The translations under genes and the position numbers were made by a program. Below, in pieces: positions 25,822 through 36,822 of a stretch of 64,000 bases of DNA. Where the stretch lies: positions 1 to 64,000 of the forward strand of contig CAJMLF010000001.1 in the NCBI GenBank assembly GCA_905214235.1. Direction: 5' to 3'. Position 1 is the first letter of the stretch. Each line of letters begins with the position of its first letter. The stretch comes from an uncultured bacterium (lineage in GTDB: Bacteria > Bacillota > Bacilli > Lactobacillales > Lactobacillaceae). The notes beneath the pieces were generated by a model that was given only the letters and a program-made list of their open reading frames with translations, was not told where the DNA came from and ran no database searches.

Positions 25822-26757
25822 TTAGCCTTCAAAGGCATCTGTCAATGGAGGAACAACTTGCTTCTTCCGTGAAACAACGCCCGGCAGGTTCATCCGCTTA
25901 TTAGCATCAAGTTTGTGACCGAATGCCTTTTCAACTTTGTCGGTGTTGTCACCAACAACCAGCAATTCGGAGTCACTATTAAGAATGTTAGTGGCAATCA
26001 GAATGAACAATTGGTAACCATTGGCATCCATCAATTCGTGCATCTTCTTTTCAAGGTCAGCTTGCCGCTTGAAGACATCGTCGAGTTCAACCGCGTTTAC
26101 TTGACCGATCCGCATCTTGGTGCCACCAAGTTCAAAGGTCTTAGCATCACCATCAACAATGTCGGCATCGGACTTAGCATCAACATCAGCGCCCGCCTTC
26201 AGCATGGCAACCCCGTACTTGTTGTAGTCATCAACGCCGGCAACCTTAGCTAAGTACTTAACCGCTTCACGGTCGTGGTCCGTAGTAGTTGGGGAGTTAA
26301 GTAACAGGGTATCAGAAATGATTGCGGAAAGCATCATCCCCGCTAAGTTAGCTGGAATATCAATGTGCTTTTGTTGGAACATTTCCGTCAAAATTGTTGA
26401 AACACAGCCATATGGGCGGCAAGTTGCCCACAGTGGTTGAGCAGTATTGAAGTTTGCAATCCGGTGGTGGTCAACAAGGTGGGTAACCGTAACCTTGTCG
26501 ATGTCACTAACACTTTGTTGTGGTTCGTTGTGGTCGACCAGCATTACCTTGTCGACTTCGTTAGCAGCGGTTTTGATAACCCGTGGGGCCTTCATACCGA
26601 ACTTCTTAAGAGCGTATTGCGTTTCGGCGTTTGGTTCGCCGAGGGCAACTGCTTCCGTTTCATAGCCCAATTGGTTTTGGTAGTATGAAAAAGCCATTGC
26701 CGCAGTGATTGCATCTGTATCTGGCTTTTGATGTCCAAAGACTAATTCTTTTTCCAT
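25822..26757 (-). CDS. ppaC: Manganese-dependent inorganic pyrophosphatase
   Basis: A 311-residue family II pyrophosphatase of the DHH superfamily, hydrolysing PPi to drive biosynthesis. Metal ligands are visible in [11 protein letters not shown] (HxxPDxDA), MLVDHNEP (DHN) and [11 protein letters not shown] (DHH). The C-terminal substrate-binding SRKK ([13 protein letters not shown]) is intact. Length is standard. GGAGGAATT precedes the ATG. Monocistronic. Confidence 0.95.
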   Translation of the reverse strand: MEKELVFGHQKPDTDAITAAMAFSYYQNQLGYETEAVALGEPNAETQYALKKFGMKAPRVIKTAANEVDKVMLVDHNEPQQSVSDIDKVTVTHLVDHHRIANFNTAQPLWATCRPYGCVSTILTEMFQQKHIDIPANLAGMMLSAIISDTLLLNSPTTTDHDREAVKYLAKVAGVDDYNKYGVAMLKAGADVDAKSDADIVDGDAKTFELGGTKMRIGQVNAVELDDVFKRQADLEKKMHELMDANGYQLFILIATNILNSDSELLVVGDNTDKVEKAFGHKLDANKRMNLPGVVSRKKQVVPPLTDAFEG

Positions 26758-26848
26758 AAAGTAATTCCTCCTGTTTGTGCTTCAACAATACAACTAAAGC
26801 AATTTTCACTATTCATTTTATCACGATAAATAGTTCTCGTCCGCATTA

Positions 26849-27319
26849 TTATTTAACATTATGCTTCTTTGTCCAATATTCATTCAAAATTGCCCACATT
26901 TTCTCATGTTGGTGGTTAAAAAAGCGCGGTGGTCGTCCTTGCAGGGCAAAGTATCTTGTCGTAACCGTCTCGCTCGGCTTAACTGGAAAGTGTTGATCAG
27001 TGACCTGCCGAACAAGGTAAAAGGCATTGACTGGCTGCACAGCATCCCCATTGGGGTAAGTATATTGGTCATTATCCAGTATTTTTAAGAGGCAGACCGG
27101 CTCAACAGCGAGTCCCGCATCCTCCTTAAATTCGCGTCTGACGGTATCGGTAAATCGTTCCCCAAATTCCATGTAGCCACCCGGGAACCCCCAGTCGCCG
27201 GTATCGGCCCGGGCCTGTAGCAGGACGGCACCGTCTGCGTTGACAAGTGCACCTGAGGCACTCGTCAAGATCAGCGGCATGTGACCAACTTGTGAACGTA
27301 AATCTGCAATGTACGCCAT
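26849..27319 (-). CDS. Nudix hydrolase
   Basis: A 156-residue Nudix protein that hydrolyses a nucleoside-diphosphate-linked compound. The Nudix box reads GGYMEFGERFTDTVRREFKE then DAGL; the second Glu of the REUxEE core is Asp. The substrate is unknown. GGAGGGG precedes the ATG. It starts 12 bp after the DUF1836 gene and is probably in its operon. Confidence 0.85.
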   Translation of the reverse strand: MAYIADLRSQVGHMPLILTSASGALVNADGAVLLQARADTGDWGFPGGYMEFGERFTDTVRREFKEDAGLAVEPVCLLKILDNDQYTYPNGDAVQPVNAFYLVRQVTDQHFPVKPSETVTTRYFALQGRPPRFFNHQHEKMWAILNEYWTKKHNVK

Positions 27320-27331
27320 TTTACCCCTCCT

Positions 27332-27850
27332 TTAAGAGCTATGGTTTTCCTGAACCTGGTCAAGATACATCCTTAAGTATACGCGACAACTTATCATTTG
27401 GACTAGTCGATCGAGCAGGCGCTTTTCCTCACTATCCGGAACGGTAATTTTTTCCACCTGGACACCTGCAGAAAATGCCTGGCGCAGGGCCAACTCGAAG
27501 GCAGCACAGAGGTAGTTGTAACCATCTTCAACACTTTGCTGCCCTCCCCGAAAATGGAGGAGGGTCTGAATCTCATGAAGGGAAAGGACCTGACGGCTAA
27601 TAGTAATTAGAAACAGGCTTGCCAGCTGGTCCCGATCGTACTGTCGGTGCCGAGGATGGTTTAGCAACCCATGCTTAACATAGCTACTGACCATTGTATT
27701 AGTCATCTTTATCCCCATTGCTTCCGGGAAGTAGCCATTGATGTATTGAACCACTTGGTCCAGATAAAGACCCATCTTGGGTAACTCATCATAGCGGGGA
27801 AGACGGAAGGCACTTACAAGTGGCTGAATTTGACGCTCAACAATTCCCAC
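27332..27850 (-). CDS. DUF1836 protein
   Basis: A 172-residue protein of the DUF1836 family, which resembles MerR-type winged-helix DNA-binding domains. IKMTNTMVSSYVKHGLL, then HRQYDRDQLASLFLI, form the conserved block (about residues 46-82). It starts with GTG behind AGGTGG, 12 bp downstream of parC. A role as a transcription regulator is inferred from the fold only. Confidence 0.78.
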   Translation of the reverse strand: MGIVERQIQPLVSAFRLPRYDELPKMGLYLDQVVQYINGYFPEAMGIKMTNTMVSSYVKHGLLNHPRHRQYDRDQLASLFLITISRQVLSLHEIQTLLHFRGGQQSVEDGYNYLCAAFELALRQAFSAGVQVEKITVPDSEEKRLLDRLVQMISCRVYLRMYLDQVQENHSS

Positions 27851-27862
27851 ATTACCACCTCA

Positions 27863-30337
27863 TCATTTCAGGAGTGATTGTTGCTCAGGATCGTTTAAAA
27901 TATTTGCCTGCTTGACGCGCAGCTTTACTGGGGTCCCCTGGGTCTCGGTATCAATCACAAAGGTACCATTGGACTTGATCGAACCCAGGTGGTGGTCACT
28001 AACGGAGATATCCTGGAAGAGCGGCCGGTCAGTAATCACCTCAAAGTAACCCGTGAAGTCAGGATCGTAAGCAGTAAAGTCAGCAATCCGGTGCGGATGC
28101 GTCTTGAGTCGGTGGAGGACAAGTTCACCCCGGCGGGCCCGGGCACCGACGGCAATTTCGTCAACCGGCATTTCCTTAAAGGCCCCCCGCTGGGTAATTG
28201 AGGCAATCCGCTGCCCATCAGCAACGATTGCAAGATCGACTAATTCATCGTCATCCTTGAGGTTAATTGCCCGCACCCCGGCAGTCCGCAAGCCGGTAAC
28301 CGGGACATCCGCAACGTCGAAGCGGACCGCGTAACCCTCACGACTGATTGCCAGCAGCGAGCGGTTCTCATTTGTTGGTTCATAGTAATCAACGCTGACC
28401 ACTTGAGCACCTTTACTCTTGAGCTTAATCGCCATGCTAGCATGACTCTTATAGCGTGAGCCCGGCTGGTAGTCCTGGTAGGCGGACTGCTTAACCTGAC
28501 CATCACTGGTGGCAAAAATTAGGTTTCCTGGTAGGTCCAGGCGGTCAAATACCATTGCCTTAATAATCTCTTCGTTTTCTGCTAGCCCGATTGTCTGTGA
28601 GATGTGTTCACCCGTATCCTTCCAACGAACATCAGCTAGCTCATGAACCGGCCGGTAAATCACATGCCCGAGATTCGTGAACATAAAGAGGTGGGCCAAG
28701 GTGGTGGTCTGTTCAACTAGTAATGGGTAATCGTCTTCTCGGAGGCCGTTTTCATCCAGTGACGAGGCCTTGAATGATCGCAAGCTAGAACGCTTGATGT
28801 AACCAGCGTGGGAGACAAGAGCAACCACGTCCTCATTAGCAACGGTGACCTTCGTATCGATTTCCAACTTTTGTACCTGGTCTTCAATCTTGGTCCGCCG
28901 TGGGTTGCCGAATTCCTTCTTGATGGCCTTCATCTCGCGCTCAACCACCTTGGCAAGCTCATCATCGTCACCCAAGATCAACTGGTATTCTGATATCAAC
29001 TTATTTAAATGGGCTTGTTCATCCTCAAGCTCAGTCACGTCTGTATTAGTCAGGCGGTACAGCTGTAAGGTGACGATTGCTTCAGCCTGCTCTGCGGTGA
29101 AGTCATACTCTTCAACCAGGTTCTGTTTAGCATCCTTCCGGTTTTTGCTGGCCCGGATTGTCTTGATTACCTGGTCGAGAATAGAAAGGGCCTTAATCAG
29201 ACCTTCAACAATGTGGAGGCGGTGTTGGGCCTTCTGCAAGTTGTAGTTGGTCCGCCGCCTTACAACTTCCTTTTGAAAGGCGAGGTATGACGTCAGGATA
29301 TGCTTTAGTCCCACCCGCATTGGCCGCTGCTTATCAATGGCGACCATGTTAAAGTTATAGTTTATCTGCAGGTCAGTATTTTTCAGGAGGTAGTTAAGGA
29401 TTCCTTCAGCGTTAGCGTTCCGTTTCAATTCGATGGCAATCCGCAGGCCACTCCGGTCGGTCTCGTCACGGGCTTCAACAATCCCCTCAACCTTTTTAGC
29501 GAGGCGAAGGTCATTAATCCGCTTCACTAACTGGGCCTTGTTGACTTCATAGGGAATCTCGGTGACGTTAATCTGCTGACGGCCACCACGGAGGGTTTCA
29601 ATTGCTGTCTTCGCCCGGACAACAATTCTGCCCCGACCGGTCTTGTAGGCCTTCTTTATCCCGTCAACCCCCTGGACAATTCCACCAGTGGGAAAATCTG
29701 GACCGGGGATAAAATCCATCAACTTTTCGAGACTCGCTGACGGGTGCTTCAGGAGGTAAATTAGGGCATCAAAGACTTCGCCCAGGTTATGGGTGGGAAT
29801 TTCGGTTGCGTACCCTGCCGAAATTCCCGTGGCCCCATTAACGAGGAGGTTCGGGATCCGGGCCGGGAGGACAACCGGTTCCTTTTCGGTATCATCAAAG
29901 TTCAGGGTCATTTCGACCGTGTCCTTATCAATGTCTTGCAGCATCAGTCCCGCAATTTTGCTTAAGCGCGCTTCGGTGTAACGCATTGCTGCTGCAGGGT
30001 CCCCGTCCATTGACCCGTTGTTCCCGTGCATTTCGACCAGTGGTTCACGTAGTTTCCAGTCCTGGCTAAGGCGGACCAGGGCTTCGTATATTGAACTGTC
30101 ACCGTGGGGGTGGAAGTTACCCATGACGTTACCGACCGACTTTGCTGACTTCCGAAAGCCCTTGTCATAAGTATTACCGTCCTTGTTCATTGCGTATAGG
30201 ATCCGCCGCTGAACGGGTTTAAGTCCATCGCGAATATCTGGCAGTGCCCGCTCCTGGATAATTGATTTGGAATAGCGACCAAACCGCTCCCCCATCAACT
30301 TTTCGAGCGACATTGTCTCAATTTTTGCGTCTCTCAC
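27863..30337 (-). CDS. parC: DNA topoisomerase IV subunit A
   Basis: An 824-residue type IIA topoisomerase subunit that cleaves and passes DNA to decatenate daughter chromosomes. MGERFGRYSKSIIQERALPD opens the winged-helix domain, the active-site Tyr lies in MRYTEARLSKIAG (about residue 120), and HPHGDSSIYEA contains the quinolone-resistance region with Ser at the usual position. A C-terminal beta-pinwheel follows. It starts with GTG 17 bp after parE; the two form an operon. Confidence 0.96.
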   Translation of the reverse strand: MRDAKIETMSLEKLMGERFGRYSKSIIQERALPDIRDGLKPVQRRILYAMNKDGNTYDKGFRKSAKSVGNVMGNFHPHGDSSIYEALVRLSQDWKLREPLVEMHGNNGSMDGDPAAAMRYTEARLSKIAGLMLQDIDKDTVEMTLNFDDTEKEPVVLPARIPNLLVNGATGISAGYATEIPTHNLGEVFDALIYLLKHPSASLEKLMDFIPGPDFPTGGIVQGVDGIKKAYKTGRGRIVVRAKTAIETLRGGRQQINVTEIPYEVNKAQLVKRINDLRLAKKVEGIVEARDETDRSGLRIAIELKRNANAEGILNYLLKNTDLQINYNFNMVAIDKQRPMRVGLKHILTSYLAFQKEVVRRRTNYNLQKAQHRLHIVEGLIKALSILDQVIKTIRASKNRKDAKQNLVEEYDFTAEQAEAIVTLQLYRLTNTDVTELEDEQAHLNKLISEYQLILGDDDELAKVVEREMKAIKKEFGNPRRTKIEDQVQKLEIDTKVTVANEDVVALVSHAGYIKRSSLRSFKASSLDENGLREDDYPLLVEQTTTLAHLFMFTNLGHVIYRPVHELADVRWKDTGEHISQTIGLAENEEIIKAMVFDRLDLPGNLIFATSDGQVKQSAYQDYQPGSRYKSHASMAIKLKSKGAQVVSVDYYEPTNENRSLLAISREGYAVRFDVADVPVTGLRTAGVRAINLKDDDELVDLAIVADGQRIASITQRGAFKEMPVDEIAVGARARRGELVLHRLKTHPHRIADFTAYDPDFTGYFEVITDRPLFQDISVSDHHLGSIKSNGTFVIDTETQGTPVKLRVKQANILNDPEQQSLLK

Positions 30338-30354
30338 TAAAATGATCCCTTTCT

Positions 30355-32331
30355 TTACTTATTCAAATGCTTCTTGCTGGCAACCAGTTTATCGGATTCT
30401 TGGTCATCACTAAGGGTAAATTGAACGTTGTTTTCAATCCACTCCCGCCGGGGCTCAACCTTGTTCCCCATCAGGGTTGTGACCCGCCGTTCGGCTAGTT
30501 CAGCATCCTCAATTCGGACCCTGATCAAGGTCCGGGTGGCTGGGTTCATGGTAGTTTCCCAAAGTTGGTCCGCATTCATTTCACCGAGCCCCTTGAAACG
30601 TTGCAATTGGGCAGTCTTACCCATTCTCTTGGTCAGCTTAGTAAGCTCTTCGTTTGTCCAGGCATAGGTAATCTTCGTCTTTGCTCCCCGCCCCTGCTGA
30701 AGACGGTAAAGGGGTGGTAACGCGATATAAATCTTGCCGGCTTCAATCATTGGCCGCATGTACTTATAAAAGAAGGTAAGAAGAAGAATCTGGATGTGGG
30801 CCCCGTCGTCATCGGCATCGGTCATGATGATGATCTTATCGTAGTTGGCGTCTTTAACGTCAAACTCCGAGCCAGCGCCAGCACCAACCGTGTAGATAAT
30901 GGTGTTTAGCTCCTCGTTTTTCAAGACGTCATCTAGCTTTGCCCTTTCCGTATTCAGAACCTTACCCCGTAATGGCAAGATCGCCTGGAACTTGCGGTCC
31001 CGACCCTGCTTTGCGGAACCACCGGCTGAATCCCCTTCGACTAAGAAAAGCTCATTTTTCTGGGCATTCTTTGACTGGGCCGGCGTTAGCTTACCGGAAA
31101 GGTTACGTTCCTTGCGGCTCTTCCGTTTGCCACCCCGGGCCTGGTTACGGGCTTTCCGGGCAGCCTCACGAGCTTCGCGGGCCTTCAGGGACTTGCGGAT
31201 TAACATCTGAGTGAAGTCACCATTTTCCATTAGGGCATAGTTCAATTGCTCACTGACAATCGTATCAACAATCTTGCGGGCTTCTGGCGTACCAAGCTTA
31301 TCCTTGGTCTGTCCTTCAAATTGCAACAGTCGTTCTGGAATCCGCACGGAGATAACGGCCGTGAGCCCTTCTCTGACGTCGCTCCCCTCCAGGTTTTTAT
31401 CGTTGTTCTTTAACAGGCCGACCCGCTTAGCATACTCGTTGAAGGTCTTGGTCCAGGCGCTTCTGAATCCCGCCTCATGGGTACCCCCATCCGGTGTCCG
31501 AACGTTATTAACAAAGGATAGGAGGGTCTCAGAGTAACCATCGTTATACTGAGCGGCCACTTCTACTTCAACCCCCTGGTCCTTACCGTCAAAGTACATG
31601 ATCTTTCCCAGGGTATCCTTTCCCTCATTAAGGTAGGAAACAAACTCCTGAATGCCATCCTTGTACTGGAAGACATCCTGCTTTTCCTGTCCTGCCCGCT
31701 TATCGGTCAGCACAATTTTGATTCCCTTCAAAAGGAAGGCCGATTCCCGCAAACGATTAGCGAGGGTGTTGTAGTCGTAAACCGTCGTGGTGAAGATTGC
31801 CGGGTCCGGTTTAAACGAGACAGTTGTCCCACTTTGCTCCCGGGTTTTACCAAGTTTCTTCAACGTTCCAACCGGTTGGCCACCGTTTTTAAACTTCTCT
31901 TGGTAACGAACATGGTCACGAACAATCGTTAACTTTAAATTTGTGGAGAGAGCATTAACGACCGACGCACCAACCCCGTGGAGACCACCAGAGGTCTTAT
32001 AACCATCCGCCTGGCCAAACTTTCCCCCTGCATGGAGGACCGTCATAATAACTTCCGGAGTAGGCTTCCCTGAAGCGTGCATCCCCACGGGCATCCCCCG
32101 ACCATGGTCCTGGACAGTAATTGAATTATCCGCCTCAATTGTCACGTTAATTTCATCACCGTAGCCAGATAATGCTTCATCAACGGCGTTATCAACGATT
32201 TCATACACCAGGTGGTGGAGCCCCCGTGCGTCTGTGGACCCGATATACATCCCTGGACGCTTACGGACAGCTTCAAGCCCCTTTAATACCTGAATTGACG
32301 ATTCATCATATTTTACCTTTTTCGTGGTCAC
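30355..32331 (-). CDS. parE: DNA topoisomerase IV subunit B
   Basis: A 658-residue ATPase subunit of topoisomerase IV. The GHKL ATPase motifs EIVDNAVDEAL, DHGRGMPVG and GLHGVGASVVNAL are present. Then come the transducer Lys region and the TOPRIM motifs EGDSAGGSAKQGRD (acidic Glu) and MTDADDDGAHIQ (DxD), which bind Mg2+ for DNA cleavage. It starts with GTG behind GGGAGGT. Divergent from plsY across a 242-bp intergenic region. Confidence 0.96.
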   Translation of the reverse strand: MTTKKVKYDESSIQVLKGLEAVRKRPGMYIGSTDARGLHHLVYEIVDNAVDEALSGYGDEINVTIEADNSITVQDHGRGMPVGMHASGKPTPEVIMTVLHAGGKFGQADGYKTSGGLHGVGASVVNALSTNLKLTIVRDHVRYQEKFKNGGQPVGTLKKLGKTREQSGTTVSFKPDPAIFTTTVYDYNTLANRLRESAFLLKGIKIVLTDKRAGQEKQDVFQYKDGIQEFVSYLNEGKDTLGKIMYFDGKDQGVEVEVAAQYNDGYSETLLSFVNNVRTPDGGTHEAGFRSAWTKTFNEYAKRVGLLKNNDKNLEGSDVREGLTAVISVRIPERLLQFEGQTKDKLGTPEARKIVDTIVSEQLNYALMENGDFTQMLIRKSLKAREAREAARKARNQARGGKRKSRKERNLSGKLTPAQSKNAQKNELFLVEGDSAGGSAKQGRDRKFQAILPLRGKVLNTERAKLDDVLKNEELNTIIYTVGAGAGSEFDVKDANYDKIIIMTDADDDGAHIQILLLTFFYKYMRPMIEAGKIYIALPPLYRLQQGRGAKTKITYAWTNEELTKLTKRMGKTAQLQRFKGLGEMNADQLWETTMNPATRTLIRVRIEDAELAERRVTTLMGNKVEPRREWIENNVQFTLSDDQESDKLVASKKHLNK

Positions 32332-32573
32332 AAAATGACCTCCCGTATCATTTCATTTCTAAAACATATGTTCGATATAGTTAATATTATCATGGACGCG
32401 GTCAACTAGCAAATAGATGAGACCCGGCCCTGGTAAATAGTTACAGTATTGATAATACTCAAATCCATTTCATTTGGCAAACGGCAATTTGCTTTTTGCG
32501 CTCTACCACCAACGAGCGATTCATGGTATTCTTAAACTTTGAGATATACTTTAATTCATGAGGAGCAATAATT

Positions 32574-33200
32574 ATGATATTTGAAATATTGGGAATGGTG
32601 ATCATTTCTTACCTCTTAGGCTCCATCCCTTCTGGCCTATGGATCGGCCAAATTTTCTACCATAAGGATATTCGCAAGTTGGGCAGCGGAAACATTGGTA
32701 CAACCAACACTTTCAGAACACTGGGTCCCAAGGCCGGGACGGTGGTCCTCTTTATGGACGTATTAAAGGGGACGTTAGCCGCCAGCCAACCTTACATTTT
32801 AGGTATTTCGCACAGCGTTAACCCCCTACTGATTGGGCTCTTCGCATCACTGGGCCACACGGTTTCCATCTTTGACCACTTTCATGGCGGAAAGGCAGTG
32901 GCAACCAGTGCGGGGATTTTACTAGCCTATAACCCCTTTCTCTTCCTGGTTGCCTGCCTGATTTTCATCGGGACACTCCTTCTGACCTCGATGGCCAGTG
33001 CGGCCAGTATCATCGGCATTAGTGCCATCTTTATAATTGCCATGTTTGAACACGACCTTATTCTTTCCCTGGTTGCTGGTTTCTTGACCCTAGTGGTTCT
33101 CTACCGCCACAAGAGCAATATCAAAAGAATCTGCACCGGGAAGGAATCCCTCGTTCCCTTTGGCCTGGTCTACTACCGCCGGCACCATCAGTCAAAATAA
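32574..33200 (+). CDS. plsY: Glycerol-3-phosphate acyltransferase PlsY
   Basis: A 208-residue integral membrane enzyme that moves the acyl group from acyl-phosphate to glycerol 3-phosphate, the first step of phospholipid synthesis. Motif 1 LLGSIPSG, motif 2 IRKLGSGNIGTTNTFR and motif 3 GHTVSIFDHFHGGKAVATSAG are all recognisable. AGGAG precedes the ATG. Gene order plsY-parE-parC is common in lactobacilli. Confidence 0.94.
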   Translation: MIFEILGMVIISYLLGSIPSGLWIGQIFYHKDIRKLGSGNIGTTNTFRTLGPKAGTVVLFMDVLKGTLAASQPYILGISHSVNPLLIGLFASLGHTVSIFDHFHGGKAVATSAGILLAYNPFLFLVACLIFIGTLLLTSMASAASIIGISAIFIIAMFEHDLILSLVAGFLTLVVLYRHKSNIKRICTGKESLVPFGLVYYRRHHQSK

Positions 33201-33210
33201 ATACCTGTGA

Positions 33211-33252
33211 AAAAACGGTCACCGCACAAAAAATGCGGCGACCGTTTTTTGT
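33211..33252 (+). terminator. Terminator of plsY
   Basis: AAAAAACGGTC-CCGCA and TGCGG-GACCGTTTTTT hairpin. It is symmetrical, so it may also end the converging epimerase gene. Confidence 0.88.
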
Positions 33253-33268
33253 TAATCATAATATCACG

Positions 33269-34144
33269 CTAAAATGGCCGAATGCTGAAATGGTAGTCCC
33301 GTTCCTGTCCCGGAGCCAGGCGGTACATTCCCTGCTTGTGCAAAAGCAGACCATCGGCATTGACATTATCAGCAATCCCCCACCATGGTTCGATGCAGGC
33401 AAAGTTCCCTGTTGCTGGGTAAGCCGACCACAGACCCACGTACTGGGTTCCTGTGGTTGCGACACTAACCCCGTGACCACTAGTCTTGTCAGCAAGGGTT
33501 GCGGTAAAGTCACTCCCACAAGTCTTAAAGATGATTGCATCATGGTTGAAGAGGTCGTGGTTGAGCATGAATGGCTTGGTCATATCAATCATCTGGGGAT
33601 GACCAGAATCATTGTAGGGCCCATCCAAAATAATTCGGGAGTATTTTTCCGCTGGGATAACACTAAATTCCACATTTTCATAGGAGCCCTGTGGAGTAAG
33701 GGGCATGTTGAAACCAGGGTGGGCACCAATTTCGTAAATTAACGACTGGCGGGCCGGATTAATTACCTTATAGGATACCGCTAAACGGTCACCAACCAGT
33801 TCATAAGTGACCCTGAGGATAAAGTCAAACGGATACACCTTCTTGGTATCATCACCGGCACGTTGTTCGAGGACTACCCGATCATCCAGTTGTTCCGTGA
33901 CCGTGAATTGGCGGTCACGAGCAAAGCCGTGTTGAGTTTGGTGGAAAGTTTGGCCGTTAAACTGGTACTGATCATCCTTAAGACGACCAACAAATGGAAA
34001 AAGAATTGGTGCTTGCCGTCCCCAGCTATCCGGCGAGCCCTGCCAGAGGTATTCAATCCCGTTATCTTGCCGCTTGATGCTATGTAGCTGGGCCCCTAGC
34101 TCATTGATTTCGACGGCGAGTTCTTTGTTTTGAATTTTAATCAT
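33269..34144 (-). CDS. Aldose 1-epimerase family protein (LacX type)
   Basis: A 291-residue beta-sandwich mutarotase of the LacX branch, converting alpha and beta anomers of an aldose (phosphate). A catalytic His is probably in TQHGFARDRQF, the second His in EIGAHPGFNMPL, and a Glu in FACIEPWWGIAD. The sugar is not identifiable. GGGG precedes the ATG. Monocistronic. Confidence 0.85.
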   Translation of the reverse strand: MIKIQNKELAVEINELGAQLHSIKRQDNGIEYLWQGSPDSWGRQAPILFPFVGRLKDDQYQFNGQTFHQTQHGFARDRQFTVTEQLDDRVVLEQRAGDDTKKVYPFDFILRVTYELVGDRLAVSYKVINPARQSLIYEIGAHPGFNMPLTPQGSYENVEFSVIPAEKYSRIILDGPYNDSGHPQMIDMTKPFMLNHDLFNHDAIIFKTCGSDFTATLADKTSGHGVSVATTGTQYVGLWSAYPATGNFACIEPWWGIADNVNADGLLLHKQGMYRLAPGQERDYHFSIRPF

Positions 34145-34239
34145 TTTATTACCCCTTTGTTGCTAAACGTTTATCATCAAGTATATAGAACAATGTTTAC
34201 TTGCACAATACCAAATAATGACGGCGCTTTCAACATCAT

Positions 34240-34293
34240 AGTAAGTAAAAGTCAGTAAAACTACATAAACAGTTTTACTGACTTTTACCTACT
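34240..34293 (-). terminator. 23-bp-arm inverted repeat at the end of topA
   Basis: Bases 34240-34262 and 34271-34293 are complementary at 22 of 23 positions around an 8-nt loop. The hairpin covers the last five bases of topA. No clear T-tract follows on the minus strand, so it may act as a terminator or an mRNA-stabilising stem. Confidence 0.6.
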
Positions 34294-36424
34294 TTTGGAC
34301 GGCTTCCTCATAATCACCGTTTGGACAAACAACCTGTTTGCCACCCTTAACCTTCTTTTCGACGAGGAAGTGGCCATCCTTAGGGCAATCACGCCCAATT
34401 GGCTTATCCCAGGAGACAAAATCGCAGTCAGGGTACCGTGAACACCCGTAGAAGGTGCGGTTCTTTTTCGACTTCCGTTCAACAACGTTCCCCTTATGGC
34501 ATACTGGGCAGGTCACACCAATTTCCTTCACGATGGCCTTGGTATTACGGCACTTTGGAAAGCGCGAGCATGCGTAGAACTTACCATAGCGACCCATCTT
34601 GATTACCATCGGTGCACCGCAGATTTCACAATCACTCCCGGCAAGTTCATCCTTCATCTGAATCTTGGCAACCTTGTCCTCTGCATCCTGAACTTCCTTA
34701 GAAAACGGCTTATAGAAACTGTCGACAACCTTAATCCAGTTCTGTTTCCCTGCTTCAACCTGGTCAAGTTCACCTTCAACATCTGCCGTGAACTTGGCAT
34801 TGACGATGTCGGGGAACTGCTTAGCAATAATCTTATTAACAATTTCCCCTAATTCCGTCGGTTCAAAGTGACGAGAAACGAGGCGGACATAGTAACGCCG
34901 CTGAATTGTATCCAAGGTTGGCGCATAAGTTGATGGCCGACCGACCCCGTTGCTTTCCAGCGTCTTGATTAATGCCGCTTCAGTGTATCGGGCCGGCGGC
35001 TGGGTAAAGTGCTGGGCGGGGTTGTCATTGACCATCCGCGCATGGTCACCTTCACTAAGGTCTGGTAAGAGGTTGTCCTTTTCTTCTCCCCGCTTATAAA
35101 CCTTGGAGAAACCGGCAAACTTAACTTTAGACCCGTTTGCCCGGAAGGTTACCCCGTTTTGCTGGAGGTCGACCGTCATTGTATCAATTACTTCCGGCGT
35201 CATCTGACTGGCCACGAAGCGGGACCAGATAAGGCTGTACAACTTATATTGGTCATTGTTCAGGTAGGGCTTCATCTTGGCCGGTGTTCGGTAGACAGAA
35301 GTTGGCCGAATGGCTTCGTGGGCATCCTGAGCCCCCTCCGGCAACTTACCCTTTACCGGTTTGATGGCCGCATACTCGCCCCCATACTCCTCATGGATAA
35401 ACTTAGAGGCCTCGTGCTTAGCAATCGATGCAATCCGCGTGGAGTCGGTTCGCATGTAGGTGATCAGGCCGACCGGCGCCCCCTGCTTAATGTCGATTCC
35501 TTCATACAGCATTTGAGCGGCCATCATGGTCTTCCGGGTTCGGAAGTTAAGTCGCCGGTTAGCATCCTGCTGCATCGTTGAAGTGGTATATGGTGGCTGG
35601 GGTTGCCGACGCCGTTCCTTTTTAGTGACCTTTGAAATGGCAAAGTCCTGCTTTTTATCCAGCTTACCAAGGACCTTTTGAACATCCGCATTGTCGGCCA
35701 GCTTTGTCTTCTTACCGTTCTCACCGTAAAAGACAGCCTTAAATTTGTCCCGGGCGTGTTTGAAGTCCGCATCAATCGTCCAGTACTCTTCTGGTTTGAA
35801 ATTACGGATCTCATTTTCCCGCTGGATGATCAGATTTAGTGCCACCGACTGAACACGACCGGCACTCAGTCCCTTCTTAACCTTTTTCCAGAGGATGGGA
35901 CTAATTGAGTAACCGACAAGCCGGTCAAGGACCCGCCGCGCCTGCTGGGCGTCAACCAGGTCCATATTAATCGTCCGCGGTTCCTTAAAGGCGTTTTTAA
36001 CCGCGTCCTTCGTAATTTCGTTAAAGGTAACCCGGTTCTTCTCATTATCATCAAGCTTTAAAATGTTGGAGACATGCCAGGCGATGGCTTCCCCCTCACG
36101 GTCCGGGTCTGATGCCAGGTAAACGGCCTTGGCATTCTTCGCATCCTTACGAAGTTCCTTGATAACGTCACCCTTCCCGCGAATCGAAATATAGTCCGGT
36201 TGGTAGTTATTTTCAATATCAACCCCCATCCGGCTCTTCGGTAAGTCGCGCACATGGCCAAGACTCGCAACAACTTTATACGAGCGGCCCAGGAAACGAC
36301 CAATCGTCTTTGCTTTTGATGGTGACTCAACAATCACCAAATTTTTCTTAATCTTAGAACGGCGCCGCGTTGTCTTCCGCTTTGCCGTCGTCTTAGTACT
36401 TTTCTTGGCTGTTTTGGTTGCCAT
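34289..36424 (-). CDS. topA: DNA topoisomerase I
   Basis: A 711-residue type IA topoisomerase relaxing negative supercoils. A Lys/Arg-rich N-terminal tail (about 28 residues) precedes the TOPRIM start [31 protein letters not shown] and the active-site Tyr in [12 protein letters not shown] follow. The C terminus holds two four-cysteine zinc ribbons (CEIC...CSRFPKC, CPVC...CSRYPDC) and a degenerate third with two Cys. GAGGAG precedes the ATG. topA normally follows dprA, whose stump lies just upstream. Confidence 0.96.
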   Translation of the reverse strand: MATKTAKKSTKTTAKRKTTRRRSKIKKNLVIVESPSKAKTIGRFLGRSYKVVASLGHVRDLPKSRMGVDIENNYQPDYISIRGKGDVIKELRKDAKNAKAVYLASDPDREGEAIAWHVSNILKLDDNEKNRVTFNEITKDAVKNAFKEPRTINMDLVDAQQARRVLDRLVGYSISPILWKKVKKGLSAGRVQSVALNLIIQRENEIRNFKPEEYWTIDADFKHARDKFKAVFYGENGKKTKLADNADVQKVLGKLDKKQDFAISKVTKKERRRQPQPPYTTSTMQQDANRRLNFRTRKTMMAAQMLYEGIDIKQGAPVGLITYMRTDSTRIASIAKHEASKFIHEEYGGEYAAIKPVKGKLPEGAQDAHEAIRPTSVYRTPAKMKPYLNNDQYKLYSLIWSRFVASQMTPEVIDTMTVDLQQNGVTFRANGSKVKFAGFSKVYKRGEEKDNLLPDLSEGDHARMVNDNPAQHFTQPPARYTEAALIKTLESNGVGRPSTYAPTLDTIQRRYYVRLVSRHFEPTELGEIVNKIIAKQFPDIVNAKFTADVEGELDQVEAGKQNWIKVVDSFYKPFSKEVQDAEDKVAKIQMKDELAGSDCEICGAPMVIKMGRYGKFYACSRFPKCRNTKAIVKEIGVTCPVCHKGNVVERKSKKNRTFYGCSRYPDCDFVSWDKPIGRDCPKDGHFLVEKKVKGGKQVVCPNGDYEEAVQK

Positions 36425-36552
36425 AAAAGAGGCTCCTCACATTTTTATTTGTTTATTTCTTCATATATAACATTATTATTCCATTTCACCATGGTCTGTC
36501 AAATGGAAATCGTATTTTAGAAGAAATTATTATAAAATGCAAGGATCTTTAC

Positions 36553-36822
36553 TCATAGCATGTACTCTTCGAGAATGTCCTGTGCCCGAAGGATTGGTTT
36601 CGCACCCGCGGCAATTAATTCATTACAGCCTAATGAACGGTAAGTATCAATTCGTCCAGGGACCGCGCAGACCGTCCGATTTTCCTCTAGAGCAATGTTT
36701 GCCGTGATCAGGCTCCCACTCTTTTTCTTAGCCTCCACCACCAGGACCGTCGAGCAGAGGCCCGCAATTACCCTGTTCCTTTCCGGGAAGTGCACAAGGT
36801 ATTTGCCCGTTTTCACTAGCAT
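36553..36822 (-). pseudogene. dprA: dprA 3' remnant, truncated at the prophage junction
   Basis: An 89-codon frame holds only the C-terminal part of DprA/Smf, the single-strand-DNA loader of RecA in natural transformation. HFPERNRVIAGLCSTVLVVE, KKKSGSLITANIALEENRTV and AVPGRIDTYRSLGCNELI are diagnostic. Intact DprA is about 280-290 residues, so two thirds, including most of the Rossmann fold, is missing. Similarity begins at HFPERN; the preceding eight residues look foreign and an in-frame TGA lies just upstream. The missing part is not found in 36823-37131. Prophage genes begin beyond, so integration inside dprA is the simplest reading. Confidence 0.85.
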